In this document: piece after piece, positions 10,530 through 24,106 of the stretch
Layout: each line of letters begins with the position of its first letter
Position numbering within the stretch: position 1 is the stretch's first letter
Assembly (NCBI RefSeq): GCF_003672135.1
Contig: NC_039511.1
Coordinates: forward strand, 2,010,464-2,074,463
Length of the DNA: 64,000 nt
Direction: 5' to 3'
DNA from: Ooceraea biroi
Taxonomy: Eukaryota; Arthropoda; Insecta; Hymenoptera; Formicidae
The notes under the pieces: generated by a model
Told to the model about the DNA's origin: nothing
Database searches by the model: none
What the model saw: only the letters and a program-made list of their open reading frames with translations
Position numbers and translations under genes: made by a program

Positions 10530-13041
10530 TCTAAATCTGGAATTAGCGACGGAATAAAAAAAAGAAGCAACGCGTATGAAAAATTGATGTAACAACGTTG
10601 CAGCAATTTTCTCCCTTTCGCTGCATTCTCGCAGCATTATCAAAGATGAAAGTCGCCGTTATACGTGATAACGTCACGAGAAGATAGATCGTCTTTTATA
10701 CGAGCACGTGCGATCGAGGATTGCGGCGTTGTAGATATTTCAATGATTAACATTTTTATCGCTTTTAACACTTTATACGAAGAGATTTGTATAGAGTAAT
10801 ATAGTTGCAATCTGAAGGGATCTTAAGAAGAAACTGTCATCGTGAGAAAAGCATTTAGAACAGAAGTAGTATCTTCATATCTTCATACGATATTCTCGAA
10901 AGTGAAACGTTTTTCTTCGAAATAATTCTTTCGTGTCTCCAACATTTGAGGTCGGACTTTACGCGACGCAGTCTTGTATCGGCGTTCGCCTACGTTTCGC
11001 ATACATTTTTTATTGCGATAATGTTATCGATAGCCGAAGAAGTTTGCATGTGTTGCAACAACCTTCTCTTCATTGTCAATTTTACGTTTTAATATTGATG
11101 AGCCACTGCGATGACTACTTAAATCGCGAGAGCTCCCTACTTGAGATCATCTTTCACGTAACATTAATCCGTACGCTAAACAGAAGATTAATTATACGTT
11201 ACTACGACACGCGAAATAGTAGTAACCCGGAATGTGATAATTAAACGGAAGTCACACAAGTTTTGTACGGAAACGCATGGTGTCTTCGCCGTGATTTATC
11301 TCGCCATACCTGTCTCACGCTTACGTACGATCACGATATGTACATAGTCCGCTCGCGGGTCGAAGGGAAATTTAATATAAAAATTATTTAATGTAGATGT
11401 TGCTCACGCGGATCATTCGAAATCACGGATTGTCGTTTCCATTCCACATTTCGTGATTTCGAACGAAATCGCGTTGTTCGTGCGTATACATGTCGCAATC
11501 TGTAGATTTTATTGACACCAGTATCATCTGCTGACATCATTCATCATGTCATATCAACATATTAACTGCAGAAACAAGATTTTATTTTATAATGTATATT
11601 TCTATTATTGTAAAATATAATTAAAATAATTAGACGTTTATCGTTTGTGTTACGAATGTTTGAAGGTACGATGCATTTAATTTCATCCCGAAATTTCGTA
11701 CTGTAAAGCATGCCCCTGAGTGTTATTTAATATAAAAATTAATATTCCTTTAAGTAGTATGCAATTGTTATCTCTTCAAGCAAATATTTTTGCAATTCCG
11801 ATGAGATCGTAGGAAAATTATGCGTACTCGTAATCGTTACCTTGAATCTGTTCGTTATTTATTTCACTGTTGTGCATTATTGTTAACGATTACTATCCGA
11901 GTCTAATAAAACTGCTTTAAAAGTGTTATCCATTTTTTAATTTACCATTCTCGTCACATTCGTTACCTTCCTTTCATCCGCTATTAACAATTATATGCAA
12001 AAACTTTCACCTAAAATTCTTGAACAAATTTATAAGTATTATTCGGTAATTTAAATGCTCTCGCGTAAATTAGCTTTATCATCATCGATTGCACAACTTT
12101 TTTTATTTATAATTCTCATATCTTCTTTGAAAAAAGGAAGATAGGGAATACTGTTTATCTGCTAAGTACCAAACCTTTCCATCTTTCTTTTCTTCAATCA
12201 ATATTCTCTTTTCATCCATGCAACTCGTTTTCTGCAATTGACGACGCGTGTAAGCTGCGTGTAAGGGACGCGAGTTCATAACCGAAAAAATAAGGGTTTG
12301 CGTGTTGAAGAGGGACAATCACCCCGCGTAGTAGTTGTTTTGTCCGTCATAAAGAGCCACCGACTCCTTTGTTCTCGGAACACCGCGCAATTAGGTTTCG
12401 CAGACGCCGATAGCCATGCGTGTGTGCAGCGACGGAGAAATGCTGAAAGTATCGATTATTCAAGCTGTACTATCGTCGCCACGAGCCGCTCAAGAAGAAG
12501 CACTGAGACGAAGAGAATACTCACCCCCTATGTCGAATAAAAAGACAATAAATACGAAAAATCCGTCGCAGAAAAAAATGAGGGCTCCGCTCGTTAATTG
12601 GCTGAATATGCCTACACAACCCTCCGTTCTCTTTGGACTTGCACCGTGAAGGGCTGCACAGAAGTGGTCTCGCACCCCGGGAAGTTAAGTGCTCAAACCC
12701 TCGTTTGTTTGAGAATGCATTACTCGCGATAATTATCGCTTGGTCTCGTTATCTGATGATTTATCGAGGAATAAAAACGCGAAGTGCTGGACAAATTTAT
12801 TCTTATGTAAATGTAATTCTTCTCTATTCTTATGTGTTATCTTTATGTGTAGCCTATAAAAAAGAATAAAAGTACGTTTTAGTATCCTTAATACGTATCT
12901 TTATAAAAATCCAATTATTTTCTGGAATTTATGCAGTTATTTTTTTGTTTTAACTACATTTATATTATATTTATATTATATTATATCGACTATTATAAAG
13001 TCTTTAATAAAAGAGAGAAAAATGTAGACATCCCCATATAC
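10530..13041. other. SCYL2 3' UTR and intergenic DNA
   Basis: No supported coding region. The near stretch contains AATAAA-like sites and probably the SCYL2 3' UTR. A second AATAAA near 11908 could serve a long 3' UTR. Short ORFs around 12.1-12.7 kb overlap each other on both strands and lack domains or splice logic. Confidence 0.5.
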
Positions 13042-13302
13042 TCAATATACAAGCAATTTCTCCTTTCTCCACCAAATTACGGTGTTATATTGGCCATCCA
13101 ACTTTACTAACATCAGCCCTTCTTCGTACAAATCACTCAAAGCCACCCCTGACTCCGGTGTTTCTGCAATTACTTCTTGGTCGTTTTCTTCGGAGGCAAG
13201 ATATCGGATCATAATCCCCCCGGCTATTCCGAATTGGCCTTGCCTTTCCGGTCCCGAAAATACATCCAATGGCCTGACGGTGTGTATAGATCGGGCATTC
13301 AT
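13042..13302 (-). CDS. doubtful ORF (86 aa), unrecognised
   Basis: One open frame from an ATG at 13302 contains GIAGGIMIRYLASEEN and ALSDLYEEGLMLVKLDGQ, which read more like folded protein than random translation, and it is more GC-rich than its surroundings. A TTGCAG at about 13167 could be a splice acceptor, making the part below it a terminal exon. No family recognised and no partner exon found. A remnant of a mobile element is equally possible. Confidence 0.25.
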   Translation of the reverse strand: MNARSIHTVRPLDVFSGPERQGQFGIAGGIMIRYLASEENDQEVIAETPESGVALSDLYEEGLMLVKLDGQYNTVIWWRKEKLLVY

Positions 13303-16300
13303 TCATAGAAGCCAACCTTCTGTCATAATGTGCGCCCCCGAGGCGCACCACGCCGAATGGCGAACGGGGGTGTGTGGGCAGCAACGATCCATCCCCCGTC
13401 TCGCGCAACACAGGGCAAGAGGGGTGGCCGGCGATCTCGGCTTCAGTCGCGATGTGCACGTCGCCACGCCGCAGTTGCTCTCCGTTTCGCGTTTCCGCAG
13501 GATACCTCGCCGACAAGCGAAAATTGCGCGTCGAATTTTCCTTGAATTCCGCTGATCTGTCGTAGCAATTCAAAACGAAAAAATGGTGATATTCGTGTGG
13601 TCTGATCAATTTATTAACGGAGACTCAATCGTTTACTTTTTGAGTTTGATGTAATCATCGCAGTGTCATCAACATCGGCGTTGACAGCAACTCTCCTCAG
13701 GAATATTTTATATTCTCTCGCGACTGAGATAGAAAAAGTCGCTGTGAACTTATTCAATCCAGACGTCTGCAACAACGCTGTCGTTGAAAGACTTAAATAA
13801 AACTGTTTGATTATTTTATTAACTAACAAAAGAAAAAAGGGAGAGAAGAGCCGTCGAAATAGAAAAGAGTGCCAGCTTCTTGACATTGTCCGATCCTCGT
13901 AAACATTTCTTGCCGGCGTTCTCCCTCTCGGCGGGAGGATAATTTCGTGTCCGTGGAGGGTTGACCCTCGGGGATGCGCGCGAGGGCGTTCGTACGGCGT
14001 GGATAGGCGAGCCGGCAATCTCGTGTGCGGCGGCCGGGCTCTCGATATCGATTCCAAGAGACCGCCGCCGTTGGAGTACTCGCGCACCCTCGCCGTCTTT
14101 CGGTCAGCAAAACAGTCGCTCATCGCTCGTCATCGTTGTCATCCATGCGCGCGGGATCGATGAGAGGCAAGATTGATCGATCAGGTCGGTGTCGGCGATC
14201 GAGCATCCACCCCGTATGAGTGATCTGCGATTCATCTTGGAGAAGATGCGGATTGTCTCGGGATAGAGCAGCCACTACGTGTGAGCAAAGTACGTTGACA
14301 ATACGTAAAAAATATTTTTTAAAAAATCTAAAACAATCGCAACGATATTAAACATTGAAAGATATTGTTCGTAAAATTATTGGAAACATAAGTTTGAAGC
14401 ATCATGAAAAATTTCTTAACTCGGCAGAAAGTTTCCTTACGATTTGTATGAAATATAAAATTAATACTTGGTTTAATATAAGGACAATTTTTACCGGTTC
14501 AATTATTGCGATTTATTTTACGTCATAAATCGTTGATATATTTTGCGCATGTTTCGCGACTATCACGTTTAGAGCACTCGAATGATCCCAACATCGCGCC
14601 TCTGGCAGAGGGGTGATGCTTATCCGCGATATATATCGATGTTAATCACCACTACGCGTGTCTGTAGCGATAAGCAATGCCTGTGTCTGTCTGCGTGCGG
14701 TCGGTATTCTCTTCGTACACGGCAACGAACTCATTATTCCAATTGCATAATCGATCCAAATACCGCTTTCTACGCCATTCCGACACGTGGGTTACCCACA
14801 TTGGTGATCATCCATCATTATTACGGTCATTATTATAAATATACTGTATGAATTAAACAAACTACACGCTGATAATCACTTTCCTTGATTAAATAATTAA
14901 ATAATGAAACACGTAACAATAGTATCGTGTTTTTCCCATGGAAAATACATGATAGGAAAAGTTGATTTTCTAAAAATTTATAATACAGATTTTGTTAGTA
15001 ATATAAATGTCTCCGTAAAACGCATTCTTCGTGTGTGTCCCCTTTAAAAAACCATATTTTAACTGGAGAAAGGTATTCACACATAGATCGCATTTTCTCG
15101 TAAATTAAGAGAGGGATGCAGACAGTGAGAAGTCCCGATTTTAACGAGTACTTTTATGGAAGGGACGATCCATCCATCCATTTTTGTTTCGCGGTGAAAA
15201 GAATCCCCAGGGGTTTTGGACACCCCGCAGAGACCAGTCAGGTCTTTCACAGATATGCACAAATATTTTGTGGACACAGGCGGCATCGGAAAACGATTGA
15301 GACGAACATCACATACTTCGGAGTACCGGTCTCGGGGACCCAAGACAAAATTTTTTTTTCTTATATCATTACGTTATTGAAGAGCTTTCATTATTCATAA
15401 TTTTTTTAAATTATTTTATCATCGATTATTTTTTCAAATCAATTATTATTTTATCGTCAAGTTTGGCAATGTTCTTAAAATGTAAATAAAATATAAACGG
15501 AAATTTCTATAAATACGTATGCAAAGATCATAACAAATATTATGTAAAACATGAACAAATTTATTATAAAATATTGCATATTTTAATTATTTTAATATTT
15601 TAATTATAATCATATTTTAATTATAATAATTATTACATTGCATTACGCAATGTAAGCAAACTATAATTTTCTTTTATTCAGTTATTGCTGTCTTTATATT
15701 TGCATTAACGACACAATAGGCAATTCTACATGAGACACATTGTTTATTAGATTTGTAAATATTACCTGTGCTATCCATCCTTCGCGTATATCACATCAGA
15801 TAAAAAGTCGTGTCCCTTGATATGGTTGACGTGCAAACGTGTACGTGCGTTTTCTGAAACGGTGCACACTATAGGGACGCGGCCGATCGATACGGACGCG
15901 AAAGGACGATGCCCGATTTCGATTTCCCTCCGAGAAGCGACGCGGGGTCGCCCTCGGTCTAAGGGTGCAACACGTGCAATTATACAGGGCTGCAGATTTT
16001 CAGGAGCAAAGCGGGGGTTGCAAAACGTACACACGCAAGCTCGCCTCCCGGTGACTTTGATCGTTGGCCCAAAGCGAAATTATGCTACTCCAGCATCGGC
16101 TTATTTGCATCTGAGAGACTTAAGAAGCGGCGATGTGTTTTGCATTAATAAATCGCTCGCAACAAAATTTTTAGAATTAATATTCCAAGAATATATCTCA
16201 TGGATTTTCATAAAATTGTTTCATGAAATGAAAAAATTTTCAACGTTTTCGTCTCGATTGTTCAATTCTTATCTAGGATCTTAAAAACTTAATATTAAAA

Positions 16301-16480
16301 ATTACGTTTTTATATGTACATAAAATGTTTCCTAACACAACGTTAAAAAACGTGACCATAATGTGGCAGAATTTCTTAGAGTACGTAATGCTGCGATTGC
16401 ATGTGCGATAGTAATCGTCGGGGTTGAGGGTATATCAGAAATTTTATAGGAACCTTCGTTAATCTCATACCGTGATGTAA
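13303..16480. other. intergenic DNA with GC-rich patches
   Basis: Two GC-rich patches (about 13.3-14.2 kb and 15.8-16.05 kb) are open on both strands at once, which indicates base composition rather than coding. They may be promoter or first-exon regions. The rest is AT-rich with no supported gene. Confidence 0.4.
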
Positions 16481-16540
16481 TCTAGGTTACTCTGGTTTAC
16501 TTTAGTGTATTCTAATGTAATCTAGCATGTTCTACTTTAC
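16481..16540. repeat. degenerate 10-bp tandem repeat, six units
   Basis: Six consecutive 10-mers: TCTAGGTTAC, TCTGGTTTAC, TTTAGTGTAT, TCTAATGTAA, TCTAGCATGT, TCTACTTTAC. Most begin TCTA or a one-base variant. The array lies about 180 bp before the start codon of the thrombospondin-repeat receptor gene. Weak traces of the pattern continue to about 16570. Confidence 0.55.
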
Positions 16541-16702
16541 TATACTAGCTTAATGTAGCTATAGCAGTTTAATGCTATTTTGCTCCGTTTTATGAAAATT
16601 TTTTAATCATTTTTTCATCATCGCTATCGATAGGATAGGGGCGCAGAATCTTTGTTTTGTCCGGGTCGCCGAAATATCTCGGTCAGGCCCTGGCAATCAT
16701 CA

Positions 16703-16720
16703 ATGAAGAGCTGGACATGA
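16703..16720 (+). promoter_or_regulatory. upstream ORF overlapping the start codon of the receptor gene
   Basis: ATG AAG AGC TGG ACA TGA encodes MKSWT and stops. Its TGA (16718-16720) overlaps the main ATG (16717-16719) as ATGA, so a ribosome finishing the uORF ends exactly on the main start. This arrangement can allow termination-reinitiation and could damp translation of the main protein. Seen in sequence; function inferred. Confidence 0.5.
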
Positions 16721-19700
16721 ATTGGACATCCGAACGGTCATCACTGGGATTATTGATCATCCTTCTTTTGAAATGTGGTAATAATACATACGAGATCGAA
16801 CATATTGTGCGCAATCCTAATTAAATTAAATTAACGCGTCGCGACGCGTCATATGATTACGTGATACAATTAGCTTAGTAGAAAAGGTAAACAATTTTAG
16901 ATCACGTTCACCGGTTTCAGGTATCACAAGATCGATGACAGACGCGAAGGAGCCGATACTATTAAAAGTCGTTGCTCCCCCGTCTCACACGGCTTTGTCC
17001 GGCGACGTGACCGTTTTTATTCTGGACACGGCGGAAACGCAATCCTCTACGGTATCTACAAGTACCGCGGTCACCAACGGCACAAACGGCGTAAAGAAAG
17101 ATGAAAAAGAGAAGCTCGATCCGCAGAAGGACGAAGTTAACGTGGGTCGCGAACCGCTCGTGCTTAGGTATGTAAAAACCCCCATAAAATATAATAACGA
17201 GCACGCACGGCATTCCGAAATATTCCGACGTACATTTATGTAAGCAGCGACAAGCATCGGGACGAAATAACGTTACCGCATTCGTAATTAAATGTCTACG
17301 ATTGCGAGACGATCCTCGAAGAAATTTAATTGCGATTAAAGTGATAACATTGAAAAAATTGCATTCCGTGCGCACGCGTGTTTCCAGAGTACTGTACGTC
17401 GATGGCCTCACGTCGGAATTGATCGGCGATTTCCCTCTGAAAACCTTACCGCATAAGGGTGAGAATACTTCTGTGATAATACCTTGTGGTGTCTTCTCGC
17501 GTGGCGGAATTTATTCATTACGGCTTCAGTACAAGTTCTCAACGGTGGCTGCCAGACACAACACTGCCATTACTGGGCTGCCCGAAATTGAGGTAAGCAT
17601 CGATCACTTTCGAAAATATCTCTCCCCAGTCCAGAATTTGAATGGATTTAAATTTTTATTCGATCCTCTTCTGAAATACGAAGAATTGAACTTGATGTGT
17701 TACGTTATTCTCAAGTCGTTCATTTAATTGGAACGAAACCTGTCTAGATGAGCAGTGCCTTAGACGTAAAGTGGCCAATTCCTTCTCTGCTTCTGGAATC
17801 CCAACACCTCGGTACATATCCTAGTCAGCCGGTAGTAGCGACCATAAAGTACAAGGGAATCTCGTGCGTACCTGCCAATGGCGTTCCGGTAGCGGCTTAT
17901 ATTTTGCAACTCATATATTGCGGCACTACTGCCGCTGCCTGCGATCCACAAAACAATAGTCGCACTCAGGTAAGGTGTTACATACGCAAAGACAGCGCAT
18001 AATATCACAAATCATGTAAAAAATACATGCAAAAAATATTCCGAAACCTCGCATTCGCTAAACTAAGGTAATTCCTCAGATCTAATCTTGTACTTAAACT
18101 CCTTTAAGGTGCTCTATTACGAGGAAGTGAACGGCTTCACCTCGCCGAGGGTCATCAAGTTCAAGTGTGAATTTTTCGGGCTGGCCGGGAATTACGCGCT
18201 CAGGCTGAAAGCCTCGGACGTCAATCCTTCCGCGCCAACGATCAGCGCGTACATCAAGGTAACTGCACCTCTCTCATTCTGATTAAAACACAATTACCTG
18301 AAAAAAATAATTAAACAGGTAATTACTGCTAAAAGCTTATTCCTCCAGAGACGAGTGGATTTATCTACGATCGCATTCTCCTTTGTGCTCGCAGGTGGAA
18401 TGGTCCGACGAGTTTAGCTTCAACGTTCACGCGAGGTCTGTCTATCCCTGCGAGGGATCGACGGGCATACCGGTCCTCTTCCAATATCCCGCGTGCCGTC
18501 TTCAGGGTGATCGTGTGCGCGTCTACGGCCGTCTACGAGCGGACGTGAGCTCCCTGGCACCGCCCTCCGCGTTGCATTACGTGGCGGAATTGAAGGCGGC
18601 GCCGGGCAAGCACTCGCTGAACTTCGACTGCGATATCTTCACTGAGAAGTTCATCGAGTATTGCTTCGTCTACGTGAGCCAGGCGATTACCGGCGCGATG
18701 GCGGAAGTGAAGCTCGCGTGCATACCCACCTTCCCGCTTCTAGGTGAGTGGCATGCGAACGCGCCCGTTTAAAAGCTAGCCGGCGTTACCTAACAGATTT
18801 ACCGCCTCGCAATTCTCCTGGAAATTGCGAGAGGCGATTTAGATTTGATCCTCTTAACGAGCCCCGCGATTGCTCGCTGCTTGATCTGGGTCAAAGGTGT
18901 GATATGCGCGCACGAACCTTTCAAGCATGCCAAAACTGAAATCAATTCAAAACGAAAATGGTCCGACTACGACTATTAATGAATTTATTGTTTTGTTAAC
19001 GGTGTTTTAATTATTTCATATATTTTAGACTAAGAAACTAAATTTTAAAGAATTAAACTTTCTTTTAAAAGAAAAAGTTATAAGCATATGTTGTCCTCAT
19101 AAATCTCTCAGATTGCAATTTTGGGCCAAGACAAAGGGCTCAGCTAGTAAGACACACCCCATGCACGCTTTTCTCCCTTCTTACATTAATTATTAATACA
19201 GAAAACGACGCGGCCGGTTGGGGTCCTTGGAGCGCGTGGAGTCCTTGCAGCAGCTCCTGCGTAGGTGGTACTCGCAATCGATATCGATTCTGCGACACAC
19301 CGCCCCCGAAATACGGGGCGAAATTCTGTCAGGTGAGTTCGAGTGAGCTCGTAAAATCGACAGAAGTTAAACAAACCAATTGACCTTTTGCTCTAAAAAT
19401 GAAACAGGGAAAGGCGGTTGAGACGGAATCGTGCGGCGGTACCAGCAGGATCGATTTTCAGGAGGCGTGGAACACGGAGGGATGGGAGTGCCGGCACGGA
19501 ACGACGTTGGCGGCCGCGAGACCGGAAGTCACGGCACAGATCGGCGTTCAGTGTCGGTGCGGTTGTATTATCGATTTCCAGGATACAGCCTTGAACAAGA
19601 TCCTGGCGGCGAACACCCAAGCCTGTCCCGGCCGTTCCTTCTGGCTGCTGCAGGTAAAATTCTTCATCACATCTTTATTATCAATTTTTTTAATATTTAG

Positions 19701-22700
19701 TGAACGTTTTACAATACGTTCGATTCTGGTCTTTGCAGGCGAAGGCGGATCACATGATCCGGTTGCACTTGGACCAAACGCAATTTCCTTGTCCGGGACA
19801 ATACTTCCGTGCACGCGACGGCGACTCGCGAAGCGCGGAGCTCTTGACAGACATCGCGTTCGACAAGAGTGCACCCGCGACGAGAACGATATTCTCCACC
19901 GGTCAAAGTTTGCTGCTGGAGTTCTTCAGCGACGAGTTGACCGCCTCAGGGGATTCCTGCGTGGGTGGTTTCCTCGGACACGCGAGCATATTTCGTAAGC
20001 GTCAGATTAAGTGGATGTAAGCGTTAGCACGGTATAAATATATGTAATATGTATAATTATTTTTATAGAAAAATACGAGAAAAACAAGACGTCGGCGTCG
20101 CTCCCGTCGAAAACGAACTCCACCCCCGCTGTCGAGCAATGGTTCTTCTGGGGACCCGCGCATCTGGCGACAGCATCTCTTTTGATACTGATATTCTTTA
20201 TATCTATTTTTCTAGCTTTGCAATTTGCGCTGAAATATAGGAAGTACCACATTGCCGAAGATATGGATACCTTGAGCGAACATTCCGGTGAGTGTCTGAC
20301 AAATAAGAAATAACTACAAACTACAAATAAGAAATACAAATTTATGAGGAATAAGTAATAATTAATGACTAAATTAATATGTATGAGAAATATTATATAT
20401 AAATTTATTTTCATACGTACATTGTCAATTGAGAATGATGAAATTATTAAATTGATTATTCAGGATGTAGCGATACGCACATGATGGTAGGACGTGCGAA
20501 ATCGATGTCGTCTACGACGCTAATCTCGGAAGTTGCATCTCTGGTGGGGCTGCCAAGGAAGTGCACGCCAAGACTGTCGAAACGCAAGCTGGCTCCGTGT
20601 GCAGTGGAGGATGGCTACGATAGTTCGGATACTTTGGCAGAGTAAGTAGTGACTTAATACTGTGCACACTTAACATAAATATCTAATATTAACACATACA
20701 CACACATTTCAATATTTTGGTGATTAGTGATATCCAATTCTTCATTTAATGGTAGTTAAATATTTAATATCTCAATCTTGTTCTACGCGAAATATGCCGC
20801 AATTTTGCTAAATTTGTTCTACGACCTATCGACCCGTTGAATATTTTATCGTGACCTATATCAGCGTTCTAAGCCTTACTTTGTAACAGGTACGAAGACG
20901 AAACTAGCTTGAGCTCGACTACCTTGAAGCCAAAGGATAACGAGGAATGCTCGGAAAGGAGCGTAATACCGAATAAATTAAATACTGATGAAACACCACC
21001 GACAGTATCGGCCATCACGTCGGCGATTGGTCAGCCGGAAGTAAAGTACGCCCAGCCAGTCAAGTAAGTATAATTAATTCATGATTTCGTAATGTGTTTT
21101 ATTTAATATCTGTGTAAAGCAATCGAATAATAAACTGCGAAACGTTCCATTAATTCGATAATATTTGAGAGAATATTTTTTAGAAATATTTTTACGAGTA
21201 ATATTAAATCACGCGAGTTCAACATAATCTACTTTTGATATGTATCTGAATGGAGTCGAATAACGTACGCGTCATTTACATTGCAGATTACGTACTCTGG
21301 GCTCTAACAGCCCTCTGATGGACAAATTGACGTCGGACAACGTCAGCTGTCAAAGCACAGCAAGTATTACCGGAAGCCCGCAGATTGCAAGACTTCACCG
21401 TTATACGTCCAATCCATTGCAATCCAAGGTAGAGATGACTAAGCTAGGATCCATCTGAAATCATACAAAGCAAAGCATGCAATTAAACAAAATAAGATTT
21501 TTTAATAATAAATCGATGATTAAAAATTGTTATCAGGATTCGGCGACAAGCAGTCCACTGTCGGTTGTCTCCACGTTGCGTAGCGGCAAGGAAACGAAGG
21601 ACCGCCGAAACCGCGAGCGACTGCTCCAGGGACCGGGCTCAGAGTTCAGCCTGACAAATCCGGAGACGGATATGGAGCTGGACTATTACGATTATAACGT
21701 CGCAAACGCCGGCGCAGTGCCGGGCTCCTACTTAGGTATGGATCCAGCTTTTCTCCTATGGATTCCCCCGTTGTCGGTGTCCGAGGATTCTGAAGATCCG
21801 TCTGCGGATCGCCCGGATTGTTTTCAAGGCACGATGACGACGACGAGCCCGGCACTGTTCCGATTGCCGGAGAACACCGAGGGCGCAACCCTGACCCCGG
21901 CCGAGTACCGGCGGATACGACTTGGCGCCGAGGAGACCAAGCTGAGCTTCGAGCAGAGACGCCAGGACTCGACGTCTTCCTCGTCGTCGTCAAAGAACGA
22001 TTCGTCGTCGGGTGGCAGCGCCATGTCCGAGGAAAGCAGCGGCAGCGAGAGCAGGACTGCCAGGCTGAATGAACGTCTGCTGCCGATCCACCGGATCCTG
22101 GAGGACTCCAGAACCCGGGTGAGCGAGGAGTCCTTGTGCAGTCAGCTGGCCGTCGACAGGACGCAGTACGTCATTCCCAGCCACGACGCCAAGTCCGATG
22201 CCTGCCAGGAGCAGGACACCTCGAGGAGCAATCGACGGGGCAGCTACGTGAATATCGCGGATCCCGGCCTGGCGAAGTTGGAGGATAAATCGGAGAAGTC
22301 GGAGAAGCGGGCCACGAAAAGCACCTCCAGACCCTACGCGACTCAGAAGACGAAGGACATTTCTCAGGAGGACAAGAGGAACCGCTTCAGGAATGAGAAT
22401 ACATCCAGATTCGCTGGCAGATCGACGGCAAGCTCGAAAACGCCGACAGCATACGTGGACAGCAAGGATAAGGATCTGGTTGCCAGGAACGACTCTAAGT
22501 CGGACGTACTTCTGTCGAACTTGAATGTAACGAGCGGCCAGTGTAAGTATCGCGACTTCACGCAATTCACGCAGCCCCGGGAGATCAACAAGCTGTCAGA
22601 CTGCACCAACATCCCCATGATCGAGTTCTCGGGCCCGCGACTAAACTCACCGGCGACAGCGCGAAGATTGACGACGGACAATCTGAACATCAGCCTGTCC

Positions 22701-22853
22701 AAGAAGGAGATTCAGAGTCCGGATTACGGCGTTGAGAGCGACATGAAGGCAGAGTCGCGCGAGTCCTTCTACGATCTGATCCGTGAGAGCGAGGACGGCA
22801 TCAAGTTTGCGGATGATGACGAGGAGTACATCGATAACAGGGCGAATCTGTAA
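16717..22853 (+). CDS. single-pass receptor-like protein with one thrombospondin type-1 repeat (THSD1-like layout)
   Basis: Fourteen exons (16717-16777, 16921-17167, 17388-17592, 17748-17969, 18109-18258, 18395-18743, 19202-19332, 19408-19653, 19739-19994, 20069-20287, 20464-20641, 20890-21063, 21287-21428, 21537-22853) join in phase to 1,298 residues. Signal peptide at 1-~24 (SSLGLLIILLLKC). Residues ~30-410 form beta-rich, Ig-like or uncharacterised ectodomain modules. A thrombospondin type-1 repeat spans ~417-465 (WGPWSAWSPCSSSC, then CDTPPPKYGAKFCQ and ESCGG). A CUB-like region (~470-620) has spaced Cys. The transmembrane helix is at ~653-677 (ATASLLILIFFISIFLALQF), followed by a ~620-residue Ser-rich cytoplasmic tail. 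Signal-ectodomain-TSR-TM-long tail matches vertebrate THSD1, an adhesion protein, but orthology is inferred. The TSR straddles two exons at a phase-0 junction. Confidence 0.85.
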
Positions 22854-22891
22854 AAACGACTGTGTTATAACTGGCTGCATTGTGAGACTGC

Positions 22892-22897
22892 AATAAA
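22892..22897 (+). terminator. poly(A) signal of the thrombospondin-repeat gene
   Basis: AATAAA lies 39 bp after the stop codon, the only canonical site close to it. A short 3' UTR is implied. Confidence 0.6.
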
Positions 22898-24106
22898 GAT
22901 CATTGCTAATTCTACAGCTGGAAATCAGTATCGGCGCGGTTTCAAGAAAAGAAGGATGTTTTGGCACGTTAAACGCTGTTAAAACCAGCTTTAAGCGATT
23001 ATTGTAGATATTGTTTTAGCCCTTCCGTTATTCTGTATAGCAATGTGCGATGTAATATATTGCAAATGTTCCGTGTAACTCTGCGTTCGTAGGATAAAGA
23101 ATTATATATTATATTACTGAGGAATAACGTGTCGGATATATACATAATAATTATTATATAATAATTATATATATATTATAATCATTATGTAAGTAAAACT
23201 AATAATATTAATTTATTCGCATAAAGATAAGTAACCTTTCTGTAAAAATTCTTTAAGTTGCGCTTTCGATTATAGCTATGCTCAATGCTCCAACAATCTA
23301 AAGCGTTCACAGATTATAATAGCGATTAACGTGTCAAGTCGTGTCCGATGGCTGCAAACTTCTCTTTTTTTCTTTACGCGTAAGGACGGAAAAGCAGGCG
23401 TTGCTGTAATCGCTATTTTTGTAAATGTGTAAAGTCTTGCACGAATTATGTAAATACTCCGTCCATCGCATTAAACTACAGCAATATCAAAACTCCTTAA
23501 ATCTGCTCCGATTATTTCGCTCCGCTCGATATTTTTATGTACTTATAAATTTTTAGAAGAGCTCTTCATGCTCCCGATCGAAATACTGTACAAAACTTTA
23601 AGAAACATTGTCAATTAACTAGAAAATTAGATCTCATCGTATTTTTATCATGCTGAATTGAATCTTATCCGGAATAATATTACGAGTTTTTGCACAAAAG
23701 TCGGCGCACTAAAACCTAAACGCACCGTGTATTCGTCGTAATTTCTATGATGTGTTAATGTTTTGTGGAATTACTGCGTGTACACGAACTATAAGAATAA
23801 ACAGCTTTCGTATATACATAACATATACACAGCTTTCGATTAAATTACTCATAATTATTCATCGTTACTCATAAACATAAGATGAGACATTTTGGCTGTA
23901 AAGGTAAGTAAATCTCTTTACATAATTTTACAATGAGTAAAAACGAAAGACTTCATTTTTACTTATTTATTTCATTTTACTTAGCGATAAGCAAATCCAT
24001 AGTTTTTGTTGCATAAATCATATTTTACATTTAATATTTAGTAACGTCGGGTTTCTTTATTTCATTATAGTTGTCACACAGCTCTCAAATCGGCGTCAAT
24101 GTCTCA
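22898..24106. other. intergenic DNA between the receptor gene and the nicotinic cluster
   Basis: AT-rich sequence with TATATA runs near 23.15 kb. No supported ORF or RNA gene. Confidence 0.6.

Noticed and set aside
13330..14219. Several overlapping GC-rich ORFs on both strands
   Set aside because: Mutually overlapping frames on both strands reflect GC-rich composition; no splice logic or family signal.
15771..16284. 155-codon + frame and 87-codon - frame
   Set aside because: They overlap antiparallel in a GC-rich patch; no domain and no conserved-looking motif.
21646..22967. Minus-strand and alternative-frame ORFs over the receptor's last exon
   Set aside because: Shadows of a 1.3-kb coding exon that is in phase with thirteen upstream exons.
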